A DNA stretch of 64,000 nucleotides from Daucus carota subsp. sativus (lineage: Eukaryota > Streptophyta > Magnoliopsida > Apiales > Apiaceae). The first letter of the stretch is position 1. The number at the start of each line of letters is the position of its first letter. The stretch covers positions 2,136,501 to 2,200,500 of the forward strand of contig NC_030387.2 in the NCBI RefSeq assembly GCF_001625215.2, written 5' to 3'. The translations under genes and the position numbers were made by a program. A model generated the notes under the pieces. That model made no database searches. It was not told the origin of the DNA and worked only from the letters and a program-made list of their open reading frames with translations. Shown here in pieces: positions 1 through 12,098 of this stretch.

Positions 1-900
1 ACGCTATGATTACTAAGATGCAATAGTAGGTATATGCAACGTTATCTGATCCGTGTTGCCGTTATAAAAAAATATAGTAGATCTAAGATAATGCTTTGAG
101 CAACACTTTCAAAAAATATTACATAAATCAATCTATGATGTAGTGTGAGATATTGAGAAGCCAATTCTGCCACATATCGACAAATCTAGCAAGCCCACCG
201 CATCCTCGAATACTAAACCGGAAATTGGAGTTGTCAACATGTGTTATATATACCACATTTTCTAAGTACACCGCATTCTCAGGTATAATTCTCTAAAATC
301 ATAGAGATCTCTCATATAACAAAGTCTAGCATCCTATATCGAAAACTTAGATAGTAAAATCAATTGGTTCGTATAAAAATGAAGATCGAAAAGTCACTTG
401 AATATATCGAGAACTAAGTATTCATCAAAAGTTGTATGAGTTTGTGAGAAGTGAAAATATTTTACCTCAAACTGCATTTATGATAAGTATTCTCTATATC
501 GCAAAGTGAGAAGTCGACATTTAAATGTTGATAGAAAAATCACATCTCGAAATATGAGTATTTAGATGAATTTTTAAAATAAATTTCAAATATCCAATTT
601 TTTTATTTACAAGTCAAATATTATAACGCTAAAATAAATATCTAGGTATTCGACAAGTCAAAAATTGTACGAATTCACAACAAGTCAAAATATATTACCG
701 TAAACTGAGTTTAGACAAGTATTTTATATACCAGAAAGTGAGAAGTCGATACATAAATATTGATAGAGAAGTCACATCTCGACATATGGACATAGGCCGG
801 TATGGTATTTAGATGAATTTCTCTAAGAATTTTTCCAAGGATCTAATTCTTTTATTTACAAGTCAAATAGTACTATAACTCTAATCGCGTACAGAGTCAA
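1..900. repeat. Diverged tandem repeat downstream of expansin copy 1
   Basis: No gene is visible. Two related blocks of about 230 bp follow each other: the stretch near 487-553 (containing aaagtgagaagtcgac and a following cacatctcga) reappears at about 719-782 with several changes. Both blocks then continue into a shared tttatttacaagtcaaata. This looks like an old local duplication of non-coding DNA. The first 360 bases hold nothing recognisable. Confidence 0.5.
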
Positions 901-957
901 GGATCAAATCCTAAACAAGAATTTATGAAAATTGGGTTTACCCGAGAATAAAAGAAC

Positions 958-2246
958 TTAAAAATTGGTATTTGAAAGATATTTTGTACCAGCAGCCCAG
1001 TCTGGTGGAACTGCGTCATCGACCACAAGAGATTTCCCTGTCGAGGTAGTAATTTTGAAGCTAAGTGGGCCTTTAGTTTCAGGGCTAACGTCAGCAGTCC
1101 ATGTCGCACCCCAAGAGTTTTTCATCGGGATCCATTGATCAGAGTTTGCAGGCTTGAGCTGCATGGACCTAATGTCACCACCTTCATTTATGCTTTCAAC
1201 TGAACATGCAAAATAGTATGGATTGATTGCTTTGTCGAGTTTAAACGCAATGTTCGCACCCTTATAGTTGCAAGGCGCCCTGAAGTAAACTAAAGGATAT
1301 CAGAAGGTTGAATCAACGAAACCAATCACAAATTACAGATATTGTACCTCTTAATACCTTTTGAATTGGATATCAACTTGTCCTAGATGGCGGAGATTAT
1401 CTTCTTTTCCAGGTTTAGCCATTGCCCCGAAAGCATGGCCACTCAAGTCGAAATGAAATGGTACATTGTTACAGGCTCCAGGACATTCATCTGTGATGGT
1501 CACAGTGATTGGTTGGCCCGAGCATTCTTCAGCTGAGCATTGCACCTGCATAATCAGTTTGTTCATGTCAATATAATCATACATTAATTCAATTATTGTA
1601 GTTAATATATATATACTCCCTCCGTCCTAGAGTTGCACGCATCTCATTGTGATGGGTAGAGGTACTTATTAATTATATTTTTAATTTTTGTTATAAAAGT
1701 ACAGGATCCATATTTTTAACCAAAACAAAAAAAATTAAAATATACTATTTACAAGTACCTCTTCCGAGTATAATGAAATGCGTGAAAAGGTCATAAAATG
1801 GTCATTCTTTTTGGGTTTGATGGAGTATTAAGTTTGAAATGAGAAGAAGATATGTATATCAGTGCAGGGTAATTCACCTCATAACACTGACCACAACCAT
1901 GGCCTGATAAAAAAATATTGGCATTTCCTGCGGCTATCATGCCTGAGTATGGAGGCTGCGCAACTTCATTCTCCAATCCGCATGCTCCTCCTATATACAT
2001 ATCATGACATAAATATGAGCAGAAATCTCATCAATATGTTGATTCATATAAATCATATAGTTTCTTTGTTGTGTTTGTAGAAAATTGGTAAAAATGCGAT
2101 TATTACATACCACTTCCAGGGCCATCAGGGGGTCCATACCATGTAGCTATACCACTTTCTGCTAATCCAAGGGAAATTTGCATAAAAATTATTGATAAAT
2201 TGATGAAGACAATGGGAATTGTATTTTGGAGATAATTAGGGGCCAT
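958..2246 (-). CDS. EXPB: Beta-expansin, array copy 1 (4 exons, intact)
   Basis: Encodes a secreted beta-expansin, a non-enzymatic wall-loosening protein acting in the apoplast on matrix polysaccharides (family knowledge). Exons read on the minus strand are 2246-2111, 1990-1878, 1545-1358 and 1279-958, all GT-AG, joining in frame to 252 residues and ending in TAA. The N-terminus [18 protein letters not shown] is a signal-peptide-like hydrophobic stretch. The expansin domain shows TWYG, GGACG, CGQC and the HFDLSG motif. Exon 4 holds the CBM63-like domain, ending KYLSNTNF. It is the most diverged copy: its N-terminus is shorter, it has an extra Gln in NSDQWIP, and its promoter does not resemble the others. 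The exon 2 donor is GTGAAT, weaker than the GTAAAT or GTTTAC-type donors elsewhere. Intron 2 holds a Stowaway-like MITE. Expression cannot be judged from sequence. Confidence 0.9.
1616..1825. mobile_element. Stowaway-like MITE in intron 2 of expansin copy 1
   Basis: The element begins CTCCCTCCGTCC directly after TA and ends in GGAG followed by TA, the terminal signature of Stowaway (Tc1/mariner-type) MITEs. It is about 210 bp, non-coding, and absent from the corresponding intron of copies 2, 4 and 5. The right terminus is degraded (tgatggag). Confidence 0.65.
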
Positions 2247-2299
2247 TGTTTCCTTAAAAAATGTTTGCCTTGACTGAATTTATGGGTTTTCCTTGAGTT

Positions 2300-3095
2300 T
2301 AAACTTAGCAAAGTGTCCGTCATATTAGTTGCAGCCTTGCAGGGGTACCTGAGATATCATTATATTAGATTTTCAACATGCATGCAACAATGTGGGGTAC
2401 ATACGGAGTAACAGAGTAAATTAGCATTATGCAATTAACTAAAAGTAGATTATCAGTTTGGCGGCAGAAGATTAGTTATAATATTAATGTAATTAATTTA
2501 TTTTAAGACAGGAAAATGCTCTACCATCCAAATGATCCGCAATGGATCCATATTGTACGGCATATGTTAGAGCCTTAAGATGTTGTAGTGAGGCAGGAAA
2601 ATGGATTTCCTACGATTATTTCTATTATGAAATGAGTAATTAATCATCCACTTTGGTATCTTATTGAACAAAAATGGTGATATTATCCTTCATTGATCAA
2701 GAATTTCGATTTTTGAGAAGTATTATGATCATCCAATAAAAAGGGTACGTTTCAATTTTTTCAAATGAAATACAAAGTCACCTGTCATGTGTATTGTATA
2801 CTGGGGTCTTTAGTGCAGCCCGATCTCTTACACCCTTCTTCCGACTTTTAAATAAGGAGAAAAGCAAGTGAAGATGTGGTGAAGTAGTATAACTTTCACT
2901 GCTAGTCGTGTTTTCAAATTTTTTCGAAAGGATGAAAGTAAGTGGAAAGGAATACAGTTTTAATACAATTTCACTTCAATCTAAAATTGGGATGAAAGTG
3001 AAAGCATTCAAGACAAACTTTCATTTACTTCCTTTTGAATTCTTTTACTTTCTTTTTAAAAAAAAACTCAAGAGCAAGTCCTTCAATTTCTGGAA
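2300..3095. other. Upstream region of expansin copy 1, no gene seen
   Basis: AT-rich non-coding DNA. It lacks the conserved promoter block (TTTGCATGCAAA next to a TATA box) found upstream of the other copies. A weaker tgcatgcaac occurs near 2378-2390, but I could not assign a TATA box with confidence. No transposon ends were recognised. Confidence 0.4.
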
Positions 3096-3105
3096 ATGGA
3101 GGTAA

Positions 3106-3300
3106 GTAGGGGTAAGCAAAAGGGAACCAGAACCGAGAAACCGGACCGTGCAAATTCGGTTCGGTTCTATTCTAATTTTTTTAAATTTGGTCTATTCGGT
3201 TCGGACCGAATAAACAGAAATAAAATTTGGTTCTGTCTGGTCAAGTTCGCGAAAAAATATTTCGATCCACACAGAATAGACCGAATAGTCCAAATATTAA
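3106..3300. mobile_element. hAT-type MITE remnant
   Basis: Starts with TAGGGGTAAGCA and is filled with ccgaa / ttcggttcgg iterations, like the hAT-type elements at 15522 and 41240. The matching right terminus (tgctcaccccta) is not visible, so it appears truncated on its right side. Non-coding. Confidence 0.45.
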
Positions 3301-3402
3301 CGCTCCAAAGATCAATGCACCAATTGCGGTACAATAGAGTTGCATCCGCTAATACACGACCAATTAATGTTTAAATAAAAATATTTTCCAATATATGTAT
3401 TA

Positions 3403-3410
<8 letters not shown>

Positions 3411-3435
<25 letters not shown>

Positions 3436-3465
3436 CGTGTGTGTATATATATATATATATATATA
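3411..3465. repeat. Compound (TG)n(TA)n microsatellite
   Basis: About 17 TG units, interrupted once by cg, run into about 11 TA units. Confidence 0.95.
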
Positions 3466-3469
3466 AAAT

Positions 3470-4600
3470 TTTAAATTCAATTGCCCGCGCTCCAGGGGAG
3501 CACACCCTCGCTCGCATTCTGGTGGAAAATGTCTTTTTCGACCCTGATTTGGATTAGCTGCTGACCCGGTCAACTTAGGGCACTTAAATACAAAATATTC
3601 AAGAAAGAAAAAGCCCTAATCAGAGTGGAGAGAGCACAAGGATGGCTACGAGGGAGAAGAACTAGTCTTACATATTATCATTTGTCTTCTTCTAATTAGG
3701 CGATATTTTTGGATGCTTGTTTCGGATTTGTTTTCTAAACCTTGATCTCGTTTTTTTTGTATTGTTTTAGACTTATTCCTATCATGTTTACATTCGAACC
3801 CATGATGACGAGTCATTCGATTATGAACTAATCGTTGTCATGGGATTCTAGCAGATTTATCTATAGATTTCAGTAGTTGATTTGCCTTAACTATTTATGT
3901 GATGATTATTTGATTTCCTCGTATGGTTGTGCTTATTCTTCTTGGATGCGTAGCTAACATCTAAGTTGTTTGTTAATCTCTATTGAATGCGAAAGTGGAT
4001 ATAGGGATTTAGAACTTGCCATGCGAGCATAGGTTTATACATTCGACATAGTGTAATTTTAAGCATCTTACGCTGCCCTATGTAATCTAGAGATCAGATA
4101 CCTAGTTCGTAAACCGTCATGTTTTCAAATCTTATAGACATATAGGGTGTAAGCATAATTGGTGTCTACTCAGCTTCTATCTTAATTGTGGATGTGGAGT
4201 AGTAGGGTATACGTATATCGAAAGATAGCGTGTATCAGTTTTGTGTTTTGATTAGTTATCAACCATCACATATAATGAATAAAGGCATAACTCTGAATGA
4301 AGTAGTTAATACAATTAAAGTAATTGTACAGTTGCAACAAAAGAAATGTGAATGTGCAGTTAAAGTTGTCACAATGGCTATATGCTGCTAAGAGGAAATT
4401 TTGATCAACGTTATGCAAAAGAAAACCCAATGGCCAAGGTAAAAAACACCAGGACTCATTATTCCACCATCCAAAGATACAGCTCCATCTTTTATGAATG
4501 GGAGGGCCTTATACATATCTTTCATAGTTCTATAAACTTACAGGAGCGAGAATAGATGATAGAAAAGAGTCTCTCTAAGGCCATGGCCAGAGGTTGTGAC
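3470..4600. other. Unassigned non-coding stretch, LTR-like in style
   Basis: No open frame of note. It contains a GC-richer start (about 3480-3660) followed by T-rich sequence, a style common in plant LTRs or leader regions. I could not find a second copy, a primer-binding site or a target duplication, so no element is called. Confidence 0.3.
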
Positions 4601-4615
4601 CCAGGATAGGTTTGG

Positions 4616-4618
<3 letters not shown>

Positions 4619-4668
<50 letters not shown>
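4619..4668. repeat. (TA)n microsatellite
   Basis: About 25 uninterrupted TA units. A further short TA run and CA run lie at 4755-4780, so the 86-bp stretch between them is bounded by AT repeats on both sides. Confidence 0.95.
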
Positions 4669-4671
<3 letters not shown>

Positions 4672-4787
4672 TGTTTAGTGGAGAACAGTTTTTAGAGTGA
4701 GCTAGAAGGCCGAGAACACTATTATCTCGCTGCTTCTCATCTGAATCACGGTCTATATATATATATACACACACACACATATTTGCT

Positions 4788-5225
4788 GGAGAGGTTGTGT
4801 GTCAGGGATGGCTCTCTCTCCAGGTCTGAAGACACCTTGAGACGTGTCAACTTCAGTGCCAGAGGCTATTCCTTTGCCGTCTAGGCCTGGTATTCCCCCC
4901 AAGTGTACCAGCTTCGCCTGCCGCTGTAACGGGCTTCCTTCTAGGACTTTTACAGATGTACCAAGAACAATCTCGGATGCCAAAACCCTAAAATTTAAGA
5001 GTAAAAGAAGATTAAATAAAGATTATCCATCAAATCAAAATGGTTAAATAATATTATCCGCACAATTAAATTAGAACTCTTGAACTTACATGGCACCATC
5101 TTTTATCAAGGGAAACACATAGGCATATATACATAGATCTCCATTGCTAAAATTTAATCGGCAAATCATTTCAATTCTCACTTATTAACAGCCACACTTT
5201 AGTGATTATCATGGCCATTCTTCTA

Positions 5226-5296
<71 letters not shown>

Positions 5297-6240
5297 GTAT
5301 AATTTTATAGCGGAGAAACCAAGGGTAGGTGAAGAAACCGAGGAGATCTAAGGAGGCGGACAAAACCGGGAGGTGGGCTAAAAATGTGTTGGACCGTGGA
5401 AGAAAGGTTTCACTAAAACTCCCACAACTCAAATATTTAGAAAAAGAGAATTTTATATAAAATGAATTGCTTTAACTTAGTTGATGACAAATGATTTGAT
5501 ACAAGACTTTATATAGGACTCAATAGAAAGATCTAGAGACTAATTAAATCCTAGAAAGCAAAAGACTAGAATATTCTAGAGATTATGCATCTGGACTAAT
5601 ACATGCATTCAAATTAAAAACAAATGCATGCAGAAACACCCACACATTTTTATTTTATAGTCAAAGTTATATTATTTTTTAACAAAATGTGGTGAATAAT
5701 ATATTTAATCAAATTAATCAATATAATATATACACATTCAACAAATACTTCTTGAACTCTGTACATTATCATAATTTATCTTAATCAAAAATTTCTTGAT
5801 AGTTATCCTCATTAAATTATTTTGCTTGTATAATTATTTTTCTTGAATAATTTATTGTATTATCAAAGATGAAAAAAATATATAAAATAACTCCTTTATT
5901 ATAATTTGTGCTCTCATACTTCTTAGTGTAGATGTTTTTTTTTATAAGGAAACATTCTTACTGAAATTATTCACACATACCAATAAGAAAATAACATATT
6001 GTTATACATAAATACAAATTTTATCTAGTTAGCAAGCAAAATAACTTTTCTTTAAAATATAAGATGAAGGAAAATAGATTTATCTAAAATAAATTATGGC
6101 ATCACATGTTTAAAAATTTAAAATCTAATTATATGTTAAAATTATAAATATGTATTTTGAAAAAATATATCAAATATTTAATATATATAAGTTATAGAAT
6201 AAAAATAAAATTGAATAAAAAATAAAAATTTCTTTCATAA
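4788..6240. repeat. Dispersed repeat unit R, first copy
   Basis: This stretch reappears, diverged, at about 9170-10330 and 17880-18905. The shared order is a GC-richer block (about 4790-4990), a spacer with atcaaatcaaaatgg, a purine-rich part with gagaaaccaagg, and an AT-rich tail with atcaatataatat. On the minus strand the first block reads as an open frame (about 4983-4780, VDTSQGVFRPGERAIPDTQP) that I do not recognise; the corresponding frame in the other copies is broken by stops. It is either a captured gene fragment or the coding trace of an unidentified transposon. Confidence 0.55.
5230..5300. repeat. (TA)n followed by (ATGT)n microsatellite
   Basis: About 27 TA units followed by about four tetranucleotide units, inside repeat unit R; the other two copies of R do not carry it here. 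Confidence 0.95.
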
Positions 6241-6902
6241 CCATAATCACATGCATCCTCACCTACACTCATATATATACTGCCACTTTACTCACCGCAT
6301 CCACTCCCACCAGACCAACCCACATATACTGTCAGCCCCTATCCTTTGGGTGCCATAGCCCACCACTGTCGCCACCGAGGCTGCTGGAAACATGGCAATA
6401 TATAGGTTAGACCCATATATCCAGTCCAAACCAAGCCCATATTTAAAATTTGGTTCAACTAAAAATCACATATTTTATTTGATATTGGTTGGTTTTGAAA
6501 TCACATTTTTTATCCAAGATATGGACCAAATGTATGATATCCATATTTTTAAAAAAAAGACTTCTAACCTAAATTTCATTACTCATCCTTCAATTCAATT
6601 CGTTATGTTTGTGTTGCTTATAGCATCTCCGGCAGCATCTTAGCATATTCCTTAAATATAATATAAAATATTGGATTTTAGTGACTTAAGATATTAATTA
6701 ATAGCTAGGCCAACATTCCAGAGAGGGACTCTTATATAGAATTACATAGTGCGCCACTATAAATCATCAATTTTATTATAAATTCTGTTATAGAATACAT
6801 ATAAAACGTGATTCTAATATGAAATACTATAAAATAAACCTATTTTAAGTAATTTAACACTTAAAATTTGATTAAAAAAAGTATATTTTCAAAACTGATT
6901 CT
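6241..6902. other. Non-coding stretch, no feature recognised
   Basis: AT-rich. A frame of 83 codons at 6392-6643 has no recognisable composition or motif and no support from a repeat copy, so I do not call a gene. Confidence 0.4.
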
Positions 6903-9900
6903 ACAACAGAATAATTCTTGATACTTGTTTCAAATACTTGTTTCATTTATTCCTAATAAGATAGATAGTCTAGTATTTTATTAATATCATTCTTCTTCTT
7001 TTTTAGTCTACCTGATTATTGAGATTTTATTTCAGCCTTTCAAATATAATATATCATAAATTCAGAAAAATGATCATGATCCCCACCTTAGATGAGTAAG
7101 CTAAAATTTTTTGTTAATAGACTATTGAGCTTGAAAGAGAACTTTAGTTATATATTGGTATTCGACTGCTTCATTTGTCATGAGTGATTAAGTGATTCTT
7201 AAGATTATTATGGGAATTCTAGTATTTTGGTTGTTACCTTATTTGAGTTGCTAATTTTTGTAATTTTTCTCACTACAAGCCCCGATTTTGATTATAATAT
7301 CCTACATACTATATGGATGGGTGTGCAATGATTTTATAAACAGTGGTTGCTCTCCCTGGCATGGTTGGAGCCTTGGAGGAATTCTCTTACTATAACTGAA
7401 TTAGCAACGAGATATATGAAGGATTTAAACTAAGGAGATCGAAAATAACAGAGTCGACTATATATAAAGTTTTTGACTTAATAAGATTAATGCCCCAAGA
7501 CTCTATTTAAAAAAAGAGACCGAAGTTGTACGATAATTAAGTACTACTAACGGCCAACATCGGAACATTAGTATTATATATAAATAGTAAAAAATTTCAC
7601 AAATCCCTCACAAACGAGATTGATGCTCCAATAGCTTTGACTTGGTATTAGTCCCCGTGGCCAGAATAGTATATGATCGATAATAATTGATAAGAAATGC
7701 TTCTTGAACCTTTAATGGAGTAAGTATATTTAACAACTTTACACATAGATATAGACTTGATGTACTTGAATTCTTTGACGGTTTGCTAAATGATCTTCAT
7801 CATTATATCTATACTGGCTCATTCAGTTTTCATGAATATGTGTATTTATCCATGGAACATAATACATGCTATAGAGTTTATAAAGATGGTCTTATGGACT
7901 TATTGGTGATATGAATATATCATGATTTAGTTGGCCTATTGAATCAAGTTCTAAGAATTTCTAGTCAATAAAATTAAGTGTATACCAAAACGATGTTAAC
8001 CAATATATAAAGCCCATAGCTCTTCATATTTTTATAGTTATCACTATATTTAACCTGATTTTCTCAGTTTAGAAAAATTCTTTTGGTTAGCTAATATTAG
8101 TAGATCCATAACATCATCATTGCTCTTTCTATAGTTAATACGGAGCATTCTCGTAGAGATCAGTTGATTTAATTAACTTATGTCTTACCATAAAATGCGG
8201 GATTGATTAATGCAGATCTAACAAGGTAATCTAACAATCGTAAAGCGCTTACATAATATATGCACATTCGAGAAAAATTATTTTTTCATGAAGAAAATCA
8301 TTTACAAAGAAACAGTTAAGCAGAATGTATTCATATTCATTTACTATGTAAAAAAAGAATGCACATAAAACTAAGACTAGGTCTTTAAAGGGTAAAGATA
8401 ATTAAAATGGTTAGATATATATTAAACTTGTAATGTTTTAACGATTCATTCCATCATTAGAGATGCATGTTCACCATTAATAGACTCGTTAGATGCAATT
8501 TACTGATAAAGTCATAGATAAGAAACCTATTTTAATAATAAAAACATCTATCTGATGGATACAAAACATGTTACTAAATTGTTTTTTATTTTAGAACAAG
8601 TAATGAAATTTTTTCTTTTGCATTGTGCTTTTTGATTTGTTACTCTACCACATCTTGAGACACCTTCTCTCGTCCTATATATCATCATCCAAAACTTCTT
8701 CCACGAACCCATATATCATCACATCACCTAATAATCCATTGAGACATAATATTACCCACTCAATTATGGATCACAAATCAAAAAATTAATTCATATTTGA
8801 ACTTTTATTATGTGGAGGTATGTAATTACATAAAAAAATATCAACATATATATACTAAACAGATTCCAACCAAAAACACAAATTTAATAATAAAAAAATA
8901 GAACTGAAATTCATTTTAAACTGATAAGTTCACTGTTTAAAGCATATGAAAACTGTTGTTCGACCAACAAGAAATCTAAAGACCCCATGAATTAACCTAG
9001 CAATGCTGGACAAATATTCTAATTGGACAATTAAGATCTTGTGTATAGGTTCCTGCTATACAACACCAAATATTATATTACTACTTACAAATGGAAGCTG
9101 ATCATGAAAAAGAGGAATATTAACAAACATCAATATATATATGCTACCTTCCTGCTCTAGCATAAGCAGAGAGGTGATGTCCTGGAGAGGTTGTGTGTCT
9201 GGAATGGCTCTCTCTCCAGGTCTGAGGACACCTTGAGATGTGTCCACATCAATGCCTGGCTGTTGTTCAGCCAGAGGCTACCCCTTTGCCTTCTAGGCCT
9301 AGTACTCCCCACAAGTGTACCAGGTTGGCCTGCTGGGGTAAGGGGCTTCATTTGCCTTCTAAGTATTGTTGTAATGTACCAAGAACAACCTCGAATACCC
9401 TAAAAATTTTGAATAAAAGATTAAATAAAGAATACTCATCAAATCAAAATGGCGAAATCAAATCCACCTAATAATTAAATTAAACTCTTGTACTTACATG
9501 GCCCCGTCTTTTTTCAAGGGAAACACATATGCATACATCGATCTCCAATGTTCAAATTTAATCGCCAAATCATTTCAATGCTCACCTATTTACAGGCACG
9601 CTTTAGTGCTCATGCCCATTCTTCTTATGATTATAAGTGTGTGTCAGTGTGTGAAAGTTCATATACAGGGGAGAAACCAAGGGGAGGCGAAGAAACCAAT
9701 ATAAGGAGAGGCGGACAAAACGAGGGAAGACTTAAAAAACTAGGAAAGATAGGGAGGTGGAGAAACCGAGGGTAGGGAGGCGGAGAAACCAAGAGGAGAA
9801 TGGTAAGGAGAAATCTAGAAGAATATATTTTATGGAATTGATCAATATAATATAAACATATTCAAAAATTACTTCTTCAGCTCCTTATAAATTATCATTT

Positions 9901-10330
9901 TTGAAAAAAATCCCTAACAATTACCGCCATTTAATTACGACATTTATATAATTATTTTATTTAACTAATTTTTCTTATTCTCATAGATGATAAAAATATG
10001 AAAAAATTGTTCTTTAAAATAATTTGTGCTCTCATATTTTTTAATAACGAGGTTTTTAGTAAGGAAACATTTCCTTATACTTATTGAAATTATTTAATAC
10101 AAATAATAAAAATAACCCATGACGATTTATAAATATAAATATCATCTAGTTACCATGCAAAATAATTTGTACTTATGATATAAGATGAAGAAATATTGAT
10201 TTTTCTAAAATAAATCATCGGATTGCATGTTTGTATATATTTAGATCTAATTGTATGTTAAAAATTATAACTAAGTATAACAAAAAAAATATATCAAATA
10301 TTTAATATATATATATATATATATATATGA
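6903..10330. repeat. Large duplicated segment, copy A
   Basis: Matches the segment 14507-18905 over several kilobases in the same orientation and order. Anchors are tacttgtttcatttattcc at about 6939 and 14521, accgaagttgtacgataatt at about 7510 and 16178, gaaacagttaagcagaatg at about 8308 and 17030, and the R-unit block at 9170 and 17880. Copy A lacks the two hAT insertions of copy B. No intact gene is present; small frames in it are not conserved between the copies. The R unit occupies its right part. Confidence 0.75.
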
Positions 10331-10735
10331 ACAAAGTTCCATGTAGTCCACATATTTATTGTAGTATCGTACACAAAGTATGTTCTGCAACTATAGAATG
10401 ACATTAAAACATTGCAAAATGTGTTATTTTGCATATAATGTTCTATAAACATCATTATTTTGTTAAAATTTTTGACAATCCTAAACATTCTACAAGTTAA
10501 ATAGTGAAAAACATATTATTCTGCAAAACATGTCAAGTTTGTAGAACATATTTACATATTACAGAACATATGTGTTCTACTTGTCAAACATAAATGATTT
10601 TCAATATTTTTCATAAAATAGTGATATTTATAGAATGTATTTCACAAAATAACAAGTTTCATACATTTTGCAATGTTTTTATGCCATTCTATAATTGCAG
10701 AAGATACATGTGGAATACATCGAACTTAACTCATA
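10329..10735. mobile_element. Long-TIR MITE inserted in a TA microsatellite
   Basis: The ends are inverted copies over roughly 120 bases: the left start gaacaaagttccatgtag matches the complement of the right end with a few changes, and both continue through ctatagaatg and aaacattgcaaaatgt. It is flanked on both sides by TA runs. The matching position in duplicate copy B (about 18904-18955) is an uninterrupted (TA)n, which directly shows an insertion in copy A, or a precise loss in B. Non-coding. Confidence 0.7.
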
Positions 10736-10755
10736 TATATATATATATATATATA

Positions 10756-12017
10756 ATATAGTCTTACTCTAATGAAATCCTTTTGATTCTTATAACATAT
10801 TTATATATTAGCTATATACAATTTTATCAATGTTATCTGTATAATTATAGTGAGAACCACTTCCTATCTCTATTATTATCTCATCTTTCCGCAAGTAACA
10901 TCTAGATCAAAAATTCAATTGATTTTGTTCTATTATTTTTGATAAATTATCAAATTTAATCTATAACACCAATATGTACCAAAGAAATCAGTAACAAGTA
11001 TTACGCACATCACTAACTTTTATGATTTAAATCTTAAAATTTTGCAAGAGTTTCTTCCGCTTTAAGTGCCTTTTCTTAATTTCTTCCTCCAGATCCAACT
11101 ACCATGACATGACCTCTCTCCTACACTACTGACTTAGTTACAACAACGATTTTTATCTCCTCCGCACGTAATTCACGTACCACAATAGTTTCTCTCTCTT
11201 CCACAAATGATTTAACTACCATCGTCTTTTATTACGGATCCAAGCGGCTCATATCTCATATTACCATTTCCATTTTAGGGAAGATATGACAAAACTATAA
11301 GAGATGTATGAGTATTTTGTATTTGAACATATCGACGAAGTGAGAGATGTAAGAAGATGGGGAGAGAAAAGATACATGGAGAGGTCGTGGGAAACAGTTT
11401 GGATGAAGGGAGAAAAAGAAAGATGATGATGGAGTAGAGAGGTGGATGGGGATGAGGGGATGTCGTAGCTAGTGAGTTGAAAGATGGAGAAAAGTATATA
11501 TTTTTATTTTATATATTTATTGGCAGTGGGAAATGAAAGTAAAGCATTTCACTTATTTACGCTATGGGTTAAAGTTCCAAGTTACTTGTTTAACTAGTTA
11601 AGATCCAAAAAAGAAGGCCCATAATGTCTCAAGCCCAAGTCAGTCTAAAATGTTACACAAAATAAGAGAAGAACCTCAAATTTTCAAAAATTATTATAAA
11701 ATGAATTAAAGTAAATAATAGTTCAAAATTAAAAATGTTTTGAATTTCTAGAATATCCTTAAATGGCAAATCCAGGCCCACTAGTTGTGACCAAAGCCCA
11801 AATTGAGGAACATTCTAGATATACTCATATGCTATATATAGAGATATAGGTTTTACGAGAGAGGTATAACCTTCACAATTTTCTCCCTACAGCCACCATA
11901 TAATGAATACGAAGAAGTAAATTTTTCTTTGCAATTCCAACTTTATAAGAGTTTTTAATTTCTTTAAATCAACATTCTTTAGTATATGTTCTAGATTTTT
12001 TTTGGTTCTATCATATA

Positions 12018-12018
<1 letters not shown>
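10756..12018. other. Non-coding stretch present only in copy A
   Basis: The duplicate segment B jumps from the equivalent of about 10815 to about 12915, so this block is either an insertion in A or a deletion from B. It contains purine-rich DNA at 11330-11480 but no supported gene or transposon end. Confidence 0.4.

Positions 12019-12054
<36 letters not shown>
12019..12054. repeat. (TA)n microsatellite
   Basis: About 18 TA units just left of the 172-bp tandem array. Confidence 0.95.
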
Positions 12055-12056
<2 letters not shown>

Positions 12057-12098
12057 TGTTTGAATCGCAAAAAAAGAAGAAAAAGACTTGTCTTCCAT

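Noticed and set aside
897..1109. Open frame overlapping exon 4 of expansin copy 1
   Set aside because: It lies in a shifted frame over the real exon; similar shadows occur at 33687, 43578, 55042 and 61584 over the other copies.
3470..4600. Solo LTR
   Set aside because: Style is suggestive, but no TG/CA borders with a matching target duplication could be found.
4538..4780. Frame with a long Tyr-Ile run
   Set aside because: Produced by translation of a (TA)n microsatellite; the same applies near 5229, 10294, 11991, 46152, 49668 and 50507.
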